DNA of 64,000 nucleotides from Marisa cornuarietis (Eukaryota > Mollusca > Gastropoda > Architaenioglossa > Ampullariidae), in contig SMMW01000585.1 of the NCBI GenBank assembly GCA_004794655.1, positions 8,617,501 through 8,681,500 on the forward strand, read 5' to 3'. The notes under the pieces were generated by a model. The model was not told the DNA's origin, made no database searches, and worked only from the letters and a program-made list of their open reading frames with translations. Numbering within the stretch: the first letter of the stretch is position 1; each line of letters starts with the position of its first letter. The translations under genes were made by a program, and so were the position numbers. This document shows positions 1 to 13,500 of the stretch, in pieces.

Positions 1-157
1 TCGTCATGCCGAAAAGGAAACGAAATACATTCGATGCAGCTTTCAAGTTGTATATATTTGCAGCTTATAAACCAGTGTGACTTATTTGTGAAAAAAAAGA
101 TTTTTTAGTGGGTGCGTCTTATAAACAGGTGAGCTCAGTAGATCGAAATTTACGGTA
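1..157 (+). mobile_element. pogo-like MITE, copy 1 (5' end outside window)
   Basis: The copy starts inside the element. An ATG at 6 opens a short reading frame starting MPKRKRNTFDAAFKL, which resembles the N-terminus of pogo/Tigger-type transposases. After FKL the sequence jumps directly into AT-rich terminal DNA with repeated GCTTATAAACC-like and GCTTATTTG-like blocks, and ends in AAATTTACGGTA. Copy 2 (16635-17026) has the same junction, so this is an internally deleted, nonautonomous family rather than an active transposase. The left terminal repeat lies beyond the window edge. Confidence 0.7.
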
Positions 158-739
158 TGTATTTTGAAGAACTCTAAAGCATTTTGCATTTTTTATTTGG
201 GGTTTTAATATTATATTGAGTGCAAATGGGATGTTTTTCATTTATGGCCAACCTAGTTTTCCATATTGTCACCATTGAGACCTCTTTCATTTTACTGTTA
301 AAACTGCTGGAGTAAATCATTTGAAGGAACTAAACACTTCAAAAATTAATAGTACTTCGGCATGAAAAATGTTCAAAGCTCAGTCAGAGAGGATGATTGT
401 TGGCAAGGGGTTGAGTTGAGCCTTCTGATGACCCTGTGGTCAGTTCTCGCAGCCATTATATGCCGTGCTCCCTGTCTTTTGTATAGCACTTCACGCTTTG
501 GATGGCATCCACAATACCGCCCCCCCCTCCCAGTTGAGGAGCTGGCGGGCGACTCATTTCTGTCTCTACACAGTTAGGGGTTGGAGGGTGCCGATATGAA
601 CTATTCCTAGCAGTGTAGGATTCATGTGGCACATTTGTCTTTGCAGTGGGGTGGGGGAGATCGGGGGATTTTTGTTACAGACGAAACCACGGTCTGGTAC
701 TAACTGCTAGGATTGTACCCATACCCAGAGGGATCAAGA

Positions 740-1130
740 GAGTCGGGAATAATTCCCCGCTTTGCTTGCCTGGACGCATGTAGTAAGTTGAGCAGGCGAA
801 AAAGAGCGAGCGAAGCCCATCGCTGTGTGCGCGTACATGCGAGTCGAGTTGTTACGAAGTTGCCGAAGAGAAGAGGTTTTGTGTTAGAAGCACACAAGGA
901 GGGTAAGGGAGGGCAAGCGGCCCGGCACCCTTTAGCTTCCCTCCTCCCCAACACCTTTAGGTTATTGCCTTGTCGGTGTAAAAGTCTTGCGTACAAGAAT
1001 CGGCCGACGTCAGGCTTGCGCCGCCATGTTGATTTTTGCCTGCAATCATTCAAGTCTGCGGGAGGCTCAGTTGAGGCCTACGGTAACTTGGAGTGGCAGC
1101 GCAGGCGCTATGTGTGTAAGCCGGCTTGCA
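740..1130 (+). promoter_or_regulatory. CpG-rich patch with YY1-type motif, candidate promoter or 5' exon
   Basis: This stretch is much richer in CG dinucleotides than the flanking AT-rich DNA. At 1020-1031 it holds GCCGCCATGTTG, the reverse form of the classic YY1 consensus usually found just downstream of transcription starts. A fair splice donor (GTGT|GTAAG) follows at 1116. It could be a distal noncoding first exon of the downstream plus-strand BCL9 gene, but no sequence link shows this. The long open frame across it has no ATG at its start and reads like GC-rich chance. Confidence 0.35.
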
Positions 1131-3900
1131 AGTGCGAGAAACATGGAGGCGAGACGACAGGACTGGTCTCCCTTTCCAAGGGCAAGTCCGGCGGCTTTAT
1201 GCTGGGCCCCAGGCCGTCGCTATCTGTGAATGGATATCAGTGTGTGTGTCTTTCCTGATGTGTCAGGCCCTGATGGTCCAGTACCGGCTATGTAGCAGTG
1301 CTCGGGCGTCGGAGAGTAGAAAAAGTGTAAGGAGCTGTGTGTAGAGTGTGGAGGGTACCACACACACACACACAGGTCGGTCGCTTGCTTTCTCTTTCTC
1401 TTTGTGTGTCGGCTGCGTTGATAATGAGAAGAATCAGGTGAAGATGTAAGAGAGGAGCACTGGGTGCAACGCGAACCTAAAAGAAGCACGGTGACAGTGA
1501 CGTTGGATGTACTGTGTGTAAAGGAAAGAAAAGAAAAGAGGGCAGCCTTCATCAAGCGGGAGATGACCCCCTAAAGGAAAGGTCAATGGGAATGGATTAA
1601 TCGTTCGAATTTGTAATGCCCAGGTACCGCGGAGAGGTGAGTTAAAGCGGGGGCGCGCGCACACACACAAAACAATATCTTTGGAATCCACGAATACTTT
1701 CTTTGCTTATTAATGTTGTCAACAGTTAGAGATCTAAGATAATTAAGAATATTTTTTCTCATTTTTCTCATTATTCTTACAAACAGTTATGTACCATTAT
1801 CTTAATGGTTATTTCACACAAAGTTTTCATTTGTTTCCTTTATATTTTATCAATTAAATGGTAAAGTTTTTTTTGTATACAGTAGATTATTTAGAACAGA
1901 TAAAGGTTCTGAAGTGAAATCCTAAGATTAACATTTCACAATGTCTTCCTTACCACTCTCAGGTAGTTGTATGTGTTAGTTGGTGGGTGAATCAAGAGTG
2001 AATAAACTCTTTATATAGAAAATGTGGGTAACCTAACCTGCAGACATGGCCAGGCAGTGTTGCACTGGTTGTAAAAGCAGCTCTATGTAGACTGTGCAAA
2101 TAAGCAAAACAACACAAGATGTCCCTAGTGTGTTTGGTGTGTGTAACTCCTCTTACAGCAGACGCAAAACTTTCCTTACAGCAGACACAAACGATTCACA
2201 CACAGTTCAAGTCAACAGTAAGGTAGGCGCCCAGGCAAACTGCATGCACTTAGGCGCAGAGAGAGAGAGAGAGGGGTGATGAAGGAAGGTTGGGGAAAGA
2301 GTATAACCTAGTTGCCACATATGCAACATGCAGACATCGAGTGCACCTTAGCATGATTCCATTTATATGCTGCTGGGTTGCTGGAATGCAGTCAATGCTG
2401 TACCATTTTCTCTGGAGAATAGAGCCATTGTATCATGCCTATTATTTCCCAATGGGAGAATTTGTTTTCTTTTATTAATTAAATTTTTTAAATTTTAGCT
2501 GCAGTCTGCTGATGAACCAGATGCTACTTTGTTTTCCTTTGTCTTACTGACTTCTTTTCTTTCTTTTCTCTCACCTTTGTCCTTATCTCTCACTTTTAAA
2601 CATGTATATATGCATGTAGAGATATTCATTTGGCATAATCTTTATCACAGAGAAACTAAATCATGCACAAGACTTAACACTGGGGTACACGGTCATGTAA
2701 CATTTTGACTACATATTTGTGTACTGAATTTGTGCAGTAGAGACATATTGAGGTTCATACAAGATAGATGACCTTTTATTGTTTCATATGTTCGTGCTAT
2801 TTTATTATTTTGTCCAACAGGAATTTCTGGCTAGCATTTAAAGGAATGGCAGTGTAACTGTCTCTTACTAACTGCCCTTAGGTTGGTAGGAGCATATAGT
2901 GTCAAGGCATCAGTTTATGGGGAAAACCTAATGGTTTAAAGAAAATATTGCTGACGGAGGATTTTATGTGTTGCTGAGATCTGTTGAGAGTGGGAAATTC
3001 AAAATTGCATGCAAATATAGTAGCCACATATCTTGTTCTGGTGAAAGAGTGAATGACACCATGAAGTAAGAAGCATATAGTTTGTGTCAGTAAGCTCAAG
3101 GATAAGTCTGTGTTGCCAAATTGGAGCTTTAAAAACAATTGGAGTGAAAAAAATACAGCACTGTTGTTGAAAACATGTACATATTTTACTAACAACAGGA
3201 TAAGAAAGTAAGAGCTTAAAAGAATTAATTTTGTTCTTTCTTTACCAATAATTACAAGACATACAAGATGTTTTCATTGCTATGGCCAGTTTGTGTAATC
3301 AGTCTTTTATTATAAAATGCTAAGTAATCAAGAAGTTGATAGGGAGTGGGTCTTTTTATCTGCCTCCTTTAGCTACAGAAAACAAAATCAGTTGACTGCT
3401 TTCTGTGCTCATTCAAGCAAATGAATTGGTGAAGGTCTAAATATATTTGAATCCATGCAAGGCACAAAGATGAGTGCTAAGAGAGATACGGCACTTGAGA
3501 TCTTTTCTACCATGGTAGGAATGTCATTATTTGGCATTACTGGCCCTGTGGTTCATAGTTTGACATCGTTGTATAGAAGACAAATTTTGACCATATATGG
3601 GGTGGGGACAACTTAGCCCTAAGAGGGAACTGAAATAAATAGTTCAACCCTTTGTGGACATTGGAAGGCTTGCCTGTTAAACATGCTGTAAAAGCTGTCA
3701 TTGTCAACTTTGCTGAACAACGACAGGAAATGCTTTCCTGCTATGTGATCTAATCTGGGTGTCGCCAGTGACTCGACCCCAGTCTTCTTTTTCTTTTGTT
3801 ACCTACCTAGGGATTCCACTCAGCCAGGCGTGAAAGGTGTGCTGCATCTGTTGGCATGTGAATGCCTTGTGTAAACTGACGGATCTTTGTTCAGTGGAAA
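1131..3900. other. Noncoding stretch, no gene seen
   Basis: Mostly AT-rich sequence with no convincing exon. It holds a short CA run near 1361-1374, a CG/CA run near 1650-1670 and a GA run near 2260-2273. Short open frames here have no coding-like composition. Confidence 0.5.
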
Positions 3901-6900
3901 GCTCATCGATTTTGTTTCCCTCCTCTGCACACGCTGGGTGTGAACGCACATAATTTTAGCCCCTCCTTGCCTTTCTTTTCTAGTCGTTTGGGGACGACCA
4001 CAACGACAACTAGCTGCTGGCGTCGGGTTTCCGTGACACGCACCCGCCAGAAACCGTACGGGGTGGAGAGAAAGAAAGGCGGGGAGGGGGGTATGTGGTC
4101 ACTGCGTGTCATGCTTGAGCAAGGGGAGCGAGGAGAACTTCATGGGGTGGGTGGAGAACGGGGTGTGAATCTAAGCAGATCACGCACACGTCGAGCGGTG
4201 GGTTTGGCCCCCGTGGGAAAAAGAGGTCGTGTTGATTTCACCGTGAGACTGTAAGTCGAGACGGCCTGTCGGAGTCCAGTAATCATTGGCAGCGCCACCA
4301 GTCTTCAGCTGGACGTGTGTGCTTTTACACATACATTCGTGTTATGTCGACATGATTTCTCTCTTCCCCCCCCCCACACACACACTCTCTCTCTCTGAAC
4401 TATTAGTTTTTGCATTTGAAATTAAAACCGCCATGTTTAATGAATTATTATACTTGTTAGTATTATCACTCTGGTCACATCCTCCTGAACTGTACATAAA
4501 ACGAGACCGTCTTTCTTTATGTTGTGGGGCAGTGGCCCTTAAACTAATCATTCAGCCAATGGATCGATCAGCCTCAGCTTGAACCATGCTTATCAGTTTC
4601 CTTCTTGTAATCCTTGAGCTCGCCCTTTTTTATTTTCTTTAATATAACTTCAGTTCCTGTGTATGTTGGTGCTTGTGTAACTGTAAGCAGGGTATATATC
4701 GACCTGACGTAGTATCTCCACCTCCTCTTGTCTTTCGCCACCTCCTCTTGTCTTTCGCCACCAACCCGTTGAAACCCTAGGAGTCATTCTTCCAAGCGTT
4801 TGTTTAGAGCATTTGCGGGTTCTTAAAGTGGGGGAAAGGGAATGATAGCCTTCTTTAGTATTTGACACATTTAAATTTAAATAAGGGAGAGCAGATAGGC
4901 TGGAAATACCAACAGTAATATGTAAATAAAAGTATAAAACGTTAACGAGAACGGATAAACTGCAAGATGACAAAGGGCATGTGTGTATATAAAAGCATTA
5001 AGAAATATGTGTATGTGTGCGTGTGCCGAGCGAGTGAGAGAAAGAGAGAGCTTGCTGAATTCAGGTATTTTAAAAAAGCTGAACTACGCCCGCGATAGAA
5101 ATCAGCGCTTGGCTGTAATAAAAATCGGTCTCTGGTTCAACTGTGTTTAGAAGACTGAATTTTTTAAAAAGCCATCTTAGCCATCGTTGAGATCAGATAT
5201 CAGCTAGGAATGCGAAAGATGTACATTTTCTTTAAGCGACAAACTTAAAAGCGACATTGTATGATAGGTAGGTGTTTGTATGTGTGCGCATGTGCTCACT
5301 GAGTACACTTTGAAAACACGCGTGCGTTTGCGCGTACACGCAAGGGATCAGTTCATCTTTCGTAGCGTGGCCTTTGCTCTCAGGGTCACATTGGGCAGGT
5401 ACTATTGTTGTGTTGCCTGTTTGACAGATTCGCAAAAATGCCACCAGCTACCCGATGACGTTTTGTCCAAGGTGTTGTGTGCTATTGTCCGACTCGTGTT
5501 TAATACACATCCTCCAATACTCCTTCCCCTTCCCTCCCTTTCTCCGCACACACAATCACCTTAATCCGAGCTTGTTTTTCTCTCCTTAAGCTACGGCGTT
5601 AATACGACGAAAAAAATATGCCAGGGTCTTATGCCGCTGTCCTTAGAGAAGAAAATAAATCAAGGTGTTTTGAATACATGCGGGGCGAAGTGTGTGAATT
5701 CCTTGTTAGGTTAAAACCGATCACTAGTGAATAGTGTAGAATATATGCTCATCAGACCTATTATTCTGTGTGGTCTTATTAAGTAAGTGTGCATATCAAA
5801 TATTAAATGTACACTTTGAAAACGCGCGCGCGCACACACACACAGACAGCCTAACCAACTCAGTGAGTTTTCCATGATTGGGTAATTTAGAGGGGATAAA
5901 TCTCTCCCGGCTATTAGCAGTCTACCCCTACCTGTGAAGTGCGTGTGATCCTCGGCGTGGTGCAGTTTTTACTCTTAGTTATTCTGCTGCGACTACAGTG
6001 TTTAACCAGAGGATCATTTATTTAATTTTGATTTTAACCCTGCCCTTACCCCCACCTCCACCTTTTTCTGCCTGCCGATTGTCTTTCAAAATTTGCAAGG
6101 CAGAAACCGTATAGTCTGCTTAACCAGCAGCAAACGTTTAACGGCCAGTGTAGCAGTTACGTCACTGGGCAGTTTTTTTTCCGGTTTTTACTACTTGTAC
6201 ACGCGTTTTTTCTTCATTCTTAGCCTTCTTTCCCTAGAGGAAAGCCAATAATTTGGCCACTGGACTCCTACCTTCCTGCTCAGTCGTTACCCTCAGCTAC
6301 CTTCATCCCCTTATCCTGCAGTGGAATACACACGGCTTCAAGAGCCTCCAGCAGAAGGCAGCAAGTAACGGTCTGCCCACGCGGGAACATGAAGAGGTTC
6401 GGAGCGTGCGACTTCTTACCTTTTTTCCCCCTTTTTTTGCCACGAGCCGCGCGCACGCGCACACTTCCGCCTGTTTGCAATCGCGCGCGCGCACTCGCAC
6501 ACACTCTCTCTCTCACATTCACGCTCGCATGGGAATAAACGCAATCGATGACCTTAACTTACTGCGCTGTTCCACCGTTGTTTTTCAAAGCTATCTTAGA
6601 TTGAGGACCGTATTCTCTTTTCCTATCGTCTTAGCCTCCCCTCTGTTCCTCTCACTTACCCCTTCGTTTTCACTGTCTTGGTCGGTCGGATTTGCCAACA
6701 CCCACGGTGTCTTATCTGTTGTTTCTCTGAATCGTGCCTAACCTGTAGCTAGAAAACGGTATACCTATCCACCCTTTCAAAAGGCCATCGTAAATGGGGG
6801 GGGGGGGTAGGGGGAGCGCTGTGTCAACTCGTGCGTGTGGGTTGACCTCCATGTAACAGCTGTTCTCTTTCCCCTTCTACCCGCCTGCGCCTGGCATTGG

Positions 6901-7523
6901 AACAAGTAGATGTATTGAACACCGTGTGTGGTCAGAGTACCAGTCACCCACACTCGTTTCCTGCGTCTCGCGTGGTTAGCCTGCAAACCCCCAGCCTGGA
7001 AACGTGCGAGAAGAGCAAAGCTTTTGGTCCAGAGTTTCAAACTGCCCACGGCCCTCCGCCTGCCCCCACGTGCTCAACCCCCTTCGCTCTTTTTCGCTAT
7101 TGTGCGCAGGCTTACGTCCCCTTTGGTTGCGCGAATTAGAAGTGAAGATGCTGGGCGGCTGGTGGCAAGCGATCAGCACAGGCAAGAAAAGATAGTTGTG
7201 CTATATTACAATATTGATCCCTCCATTACACCCTGTCAGTCGCCCTCTCCCCCTCCCCGACTCCCAGCCTCTGGCGCAAATAATACTATTTGCTCACAAG
7301 CTTCCTCTATGCCAGTTTTCCCTCTAACCAGAGCGCTCCCCCCCGCCCCCAGGCCAATAACAAGATTTTTCTCTCCTGCTTTGAGGGCAATGTGGGAACT
7401 TTTCGGGGACAGCCTGGTGTTTTGTAGCAGAAAGCGTGAAGTGTTGTGAGCGAGGATTGGAAGAAGAGTCTGAGGAGTCAGGGACTAGCCCAGCACGGAC
7501 ACTGCCAGTAGCCCCTAATCAGG
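3901..7523 (+). promoter_or_regulatory. CpG-rich patches with possible noncoding 5' exon ending at 7522
   Basis: Two GC-richer patches (about 3900-4260 and 6250-7520) alternate with AT-rich DNA. A strong donor, CAG|GTGAGC, follows 7522, so the GC-rich stretch before it could be an untranslated first exon on the plus strand. A 20-21 bp unit is duplicated in tandem at about 4729-4768, and alternating CG/CA tracts occur near 5820-5845 and 6445-6510. No coding exon was recognised. Assignment to BCL9 is only a guess from position and strand. Confidence 0.3.
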
Positions 7524-10500
7524 TGAGCTACGTTGCATTCCCCAGTGCTTCCACTGTCTCTTCCTTCCTAACTACAGCCCCATATTGTTTTCTACCTTGG
7601 TCGGGGGTAGGGGTGTCAGTCCCAGGTAGATGTGGAAGTCAGGCTTTAGCTTCAATAGTGCTAAGAAAGAAGAAGGAAAAAATACATTTAAGGAAGAGGG
7701 GAAAGAGGGGATCAGTGGTGAAAGGAGCTTCAGAAAGAGTGGTTGAATGACACAGGTTAAATGAGTGCAGGGGTTCTTTATGCTTCGCCTCCTCAGTGGC
7801 ACAAATTTATGTTGTGTTTATACTGTTAACAGTGTGGAGAAAGCACAAATTTGTTGCTTTATACTGTGCTTTATACCTGTAAGCCTTTCCCAATCACATT
7901 TAATTTTTCTTGTGACATTTGATCACAACCTTTGGGACTGAACAGTCCTTACCTTTTCTTTCAATGTAGTGATTAAGGACACACTTCTGATTAGTACTCA
8001 ACAATCCATACATTGAGCCGAGTATCTGTGTTGCATTTTTATTCTATTCTTTCCTTAATCTTAAAATAGATTTATAGTGTTGACACAAGTTGGATGCAAA
8101 TACTTCCTTTAAAAGATAATAGTAGTGATAATAGAACAGTATTTTAAAACTTGCTTTTTACTGATGGTTAATCAAATAAATTAAATAAAGTAAATAGAAA
8201 TATAGTGAAAATCTAAATGGATAATATATGAATAACAACAGTTTTTTCCTGTAAAATCGGTTATCGACTGAAGAAGGTAGGCATATAACTTTGCAGTAAA
8301 TTTTGTTGTAATTACTTTTTTCCTCTTATACCATGAAATATTTTATGGTTAGTGTGATTAAATTTGTGTTAAAATACCATTGTTGGTATTATATTGCTGT
8401 AGATACTAAGTGCTGTTAATTTGTGTAACCCAGTTTATTTTGAAAAATAGTTTTTTAAACTATAAGATGCAAACTCACAAAGTGCATTAGCTTTTAAAGT
8501 CCAGCCATTCCTGACAAGAGAATACCTGCATGTCTTTGAATAAGTGCAACAAATTTTGTTTATTTTCTTTATTAGTTTTAGCTTTTAGTGATTTTACTAC
8601 AGATAAACAGCCACCTTGACCAAGTGTTGGCCTTTTGAAATTAATATTCTCCTGTAATTTCTCTGTCTCTATCTCACACACACAGCTAGATAGGCATCTT
8701 GATACACCATTTTGCAAAGTGACAAACGTAGTGAGTTGCGCCTCTCTGTGTGTATAAAAGAAGTATAGCTGGTGTGTAATAAGATTGTAGAGATGGTTGA
8801 TACAGAAAGTATAGGTGGTTTACACAAAAAGTGCAGGTGATATACAGAAGGTTGTTAGAAGAGGCATCTTCAGATAACCGCGTTGTGGATGACCCGAGAC
8901 CTGTACTGACATTAATTGGAATCGAAGCGATCAGCCCGGCTGTAATGGTGGTGGTGGTGGTGTGTGTGTGTGGGGGGGGTCACTTACTGGCCACGCGCTG
9001 CTGGACGACTGCGGTGGCCAGCACGGCCTGCTCGCTAAGTTCCTCCCCCACACTCCCCGTCAGGAGCTCGTGTCAATGGTTTCAACCACTTCTCAGATAA
9101 CCCGCACTACCCATCGTCATACTTAACCTTGCTTAACGTCTTCGCGTTGTGAAAGCGTGTCTAATCGATGGGAAATGAAAATTTGAGTTCTCCCACAGCG
9201 TTCTGTTTGAAAGTGCACATTTTGTGGGTCTACCTGCTAGTCCATCCTCAACGTCCTGTTTACTGTCCGCCAGTTTTCTTTGCTTGTTCGTCTTTTTTTT
9301 TTTTTTATCTCCTTTTCGGTTTAGCATACGACTACCCACCCCGACCCGCCTTAGCTAACAATAGTATTAATGTGGCGGCGGGATTGTGTTGGCCGAGAAG
9401 AGGGCAGCAGCGTAGATAATAAGAAAGCGATGGGATATTTGAAACCCTAAAATATCATTTCACAACTCGTTCCTATTCTAGCAGCTGATCACTCCTTTTG
9501 TCACAACCCCCAAAAGTTTCGTTAACAGCTTAAATCTTAGTCCGACCTTATATACATAATCGTGTCAGTTGACGTGTTGAAAACATTATGCTTATCTGCT
9601 GCCACGTCAGTCGTTCTTTCGGGTGAGGGGGGTGGAGAGTTGGCGGTGAAAAGAAGTATACATTTTTTAAAAACCTGTGGTACTCTAAACGTCGGAAGAA
9701 AATATGTTGATCGCTACTGTTGCAGGAGATAGACGAGAGTTGGTGATTGTTTTAGTGCGTTTTGGGGGTTTAGCTAAGGAGTGAGCGGAAGAGCATTTCA
9801 CCCCTCAACAACCCCTAATACAAGCATCTTTAGTCATGTTCCAACAAAATGCGCATGGATTGTGTGTGTGCATGCTCTCGCTTTCTTGCGTTGGGATCGG
9901 TAGACACGTACTTTTGGGTATCCCGTCGAGCGCGGGGTCCGCTTGCTGCTGTTGTCGGGCAGATTGGATGGTTTGATTTACAGGGTGACAGGCGCACCGC
10001 GGCACGCAATCAAGTGCCGTGCACCCTGACCTTACTTGGCGCCCTTCAACTTTCATATATAATTGATTTTTGTGTTTCAAAACACGGATAACGGGAGGGG
10101 AAATATCAATAATCTTCAAGCTGGCCCTGGCCAGCCCGCTCTGTCACCACCAGCGACAGTCGTGCCGACGTCACCCGGCCAGCGCGCAAGGCCCTCTAGT
10201 GATGGTGACGACGGAGTTAGATTTACACATCTGAGACAAGATTGGCAGGCTGGTGTTTTGTTTTTTCCAACTCTCCCGTAATTCTACCCAACCACCATGC
10301 TTCACCATACTACACTAATTCACTCTCTTTCACTATACATCCACGGATAATCTACAGGGTCCATTGTTTCTCTTAATCCTTCCCCTCGTCCCCCCCCCTG
10401 CGCTCTGTGTTGGTCCATGTAGAAGTCACCTATGAACACCCCCTCCTTTTGAAGCTCAAGATACAACAGCTGGCTGTGTATACCATAAAGACACATCTTG

Positions 10501-13500
10501 CAGTGAACATTTCCAATATTTTGTCAATACTGTGTCACCTTCTTCCCCACTTCCATCCCCACCGTACCTCCTCCCCTTCCTCCCCCCCCCCCCAGCAAAA
10601 AAGAGGAGGGGTAAGGGAGAGAGACCAAGTGAGAATTTTTTTCCGTAAGTAGTGTTGCCAGCATTTGAAAGAAGACAAGGCGTCTTACAGGGACCCGTCA
10701 GATGAATAGACCAGTGAGTGCCGACACCTGGTAAGCCAGCTTTTTAGTAGGCAGGAACTGTTGTAAGGAGCGCGGTCAACCACTCACACGTCAACCTTCA
10801 CTTTTTCTTTTACACTGATTATTGGGGCGTAGTGTGGTTGTGACATCTAGTTGGAGACAACTGCCAGGATTTGTGCGTCAAGTGCCGATCATGAAACCAT
10901 TGTGTTTGGTTGAGGTCCTTACAGCTTTTGTTTATGCGTGCCAGACAGAGGAAGATCAGGGGATGTGGGTTTGCATATGTATGTACAAATTAGCTGAAAC
11001 GTACATTGCACTAACAAAATGCGCCCTTACCCCCTGGTTAGGAAATGTCTTCTAAAAATCAAGTTCAGGAATCTGTATGTGCAAATCAATACCCCAGTGA
11101 TGCAGTATTGTCCACAAAGACACTTGATTCATTCCAGTCTTCATGCATGCTGTGTTATAATCTTCAATCTTCAATAGATATAGATTGATTCTGGGGCTAT
11201 CTGTGTTGTATAAGAGAGAGGGAGGGAAGAGAAAAGCAGGGGAGGTTCTTATATTGAAATTCTTGAAGTATGTTTACATATGTAGAAAAAACAATGGACA
11301 TGTTACACTCTACTCACTTCAGCCAGCAAGGCCTTGCAAAAGGCATGCATTTTTTCCCAAAAGAATGTCACATAAATGCTATTACCTGCAGTTCCTGCAT
11401 CAGTAAACTCGAAATAAGGATTGAGCATTAAGAGAATCTTCCATGCACTAAATAATAATGCAAAACGGTTGAGTGGTGAGTAAACCTTGATAGGTACCAG
11501 GCACATTGTCAGCTGCCAGTGCATTAAGTTAGTCTTGCAGTAGACTTGTAGAAAAATTTTATTTTTTTAAAGAAGAAAATTAGGTATTTTATGGAGAGAT
11601 TTTCTTTAAATCTGTTTACTCATTAATTTCAATAGTGACAAAAGAGTATCCCTTTTTGATTGTGACAAATGTTCTTTTGTACCTGTTTTAACGTAAATGT
11701 CTTCAAGTATTATTATTAATAATAAAAATATACATTTATATTGTGCTCTACCACAACATTAGGGTTATGCTTTGTACACTTACCAGCTACACGAACCATA
11801 CAAATGGTAGAACACATCAAACGCTACGCATGGTGTGGAACAAGAGCTAGAGTGACAGTTGTGGCCTGAAAGTTTCTTGCACAGTTGGTTAAGAAACATT
11901 TACAGAAAATACAGGTCATCTTCCAGGAAGAGCAGTAAGAACCAGTAAGTACAAAGTGTGAGGCAGGCAAATAGATGGCAGCCCCAAGTCTAGCCAGGAA
12001 ATACCTGTCTTCACTGGCATCTTATGTTTTCAGCAGCTCTGTTCCTTACCTTATGGTCAGATATAACCTTGGGCAGTAACCTCATGTTTCCTGTTAGAAT
12101 TGTGCTAGAAAGGTGGGTAGAGAGAAAGACTGGGATGTCTGCAAGGAAAGTGTTACAGCTGGCAGATCACAGGGAAAGTTATTGCATCTGCTAGTCACGG
12201 TAAAGTTGTAGCAAGCAGACCAAAGACTATTGCTTGTGATAGGGCATTGATCTTACCCTATAAGAGTCAGCATGCTTGCACATGCATATACATAGATACA
12301 GAAGTCGTAGTGACAGATTGATCAATTTCTTTGTAGGATATATTTCACTTCTAATTGTAACGCAGGTGTGACATTAGCTCTTTAGTTTGATCCAAAGATG
12401 TTGCAGTGGCTAACCAAAGTTGGCTGTTGATACTGTGTTTACCATCCATTAAATATGAACGGTTCTTAGAGTACCATAGTCCTAGTTCTGAGGGCTTTTT
12501 AGACCTTCAGTTGAAATTGTTAGCAAATTTTAGATCCCCACTTCAGCCCCTCTCCCTCACTATAAACATTTTTCAAATCTACTGGTCGCCATTGAAAGTG
12601 GACACCATGTATGTATATTATCATGATCTTGTATGTTTGTATATTATCATAGCTTGTTTGTATATTTTCATGATCTTGATTACTTATATCATGGAACTGC
12701 ATTAGGTATTAGTATCATGCTTTTATCGTCATAGTCAGTCCCTTGTCTGTGTTGGGTGGTGGTAGCAGTATCTGATGATACAAACACCAGCTCTTGCCAT
12801 TTTTGTCAGTTCTCTGCCTTTCTCTGGGATGCTCTGAACTACAAGGCAGTCAGTGTAGTAATGTTTTATGCTCAGTTTTTTCTTGTCTTTCTTTTTTTGT
12901 ACTTGGCTATACTGTTCCCTGCACAAGTGCCTTTGCAATTTCTGATGATGTCACCAGATCACTTTAGTCTGTATCTTTTTACCCTGGCTGGAGGGCTTTG
13001 TAGGGCCCACATATTTAATTCTCTTTTACAGTTATTGGTCCTGTGCTCTTTGTAAAAGATAGGAAGAACCCTTCTTTACTATCAAGTCCTTATGACCTGT
13101 CTGCAAATCCACTATCAGGTTTGATTCTTCCATGTATTTGTTGTTAATTCAGTAACTTATTTTATAGTGTACAAAATTGCCTACTTGCTGCTCTCCTGGC
13201 TAGGTTTTTCCTTCTTTTAAGAACTATTTACTGAAGAGCTTAAATTTTTTTAAAAAACTCAATCCCAATGTACTAAAATGCAATTATCAAACGGCCCATT
13301 TTTTGCTCCTGATCAAAGTTGGGCTTATAGTCAGTTTGAAATTTTTTTTTATCTTAAGAATTATCGATCGCATAAGGGAAGGAACTGGTGCATTCAGAAA
13401 AGGAATCTGTTCTCCATGGAGTTACATTTGCCTGAAATCTATTTTTATATGATGTTAAGATATATTGGTAAATATGAGAAACATAAGGGGGATTATTGCA

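Noticed and set aside
713..1258. 181-codon open frame in the CpG-rich patch
   Set aside because: It starts at a non-ATG codon, has no domain or splice logic, and GC-rich DNA has few stops by chance.
11700..11790. Possible additional dispersed repeat beginning with an ATT/AAT run
   Set aside because: No second copy or defined ends visible in the window.
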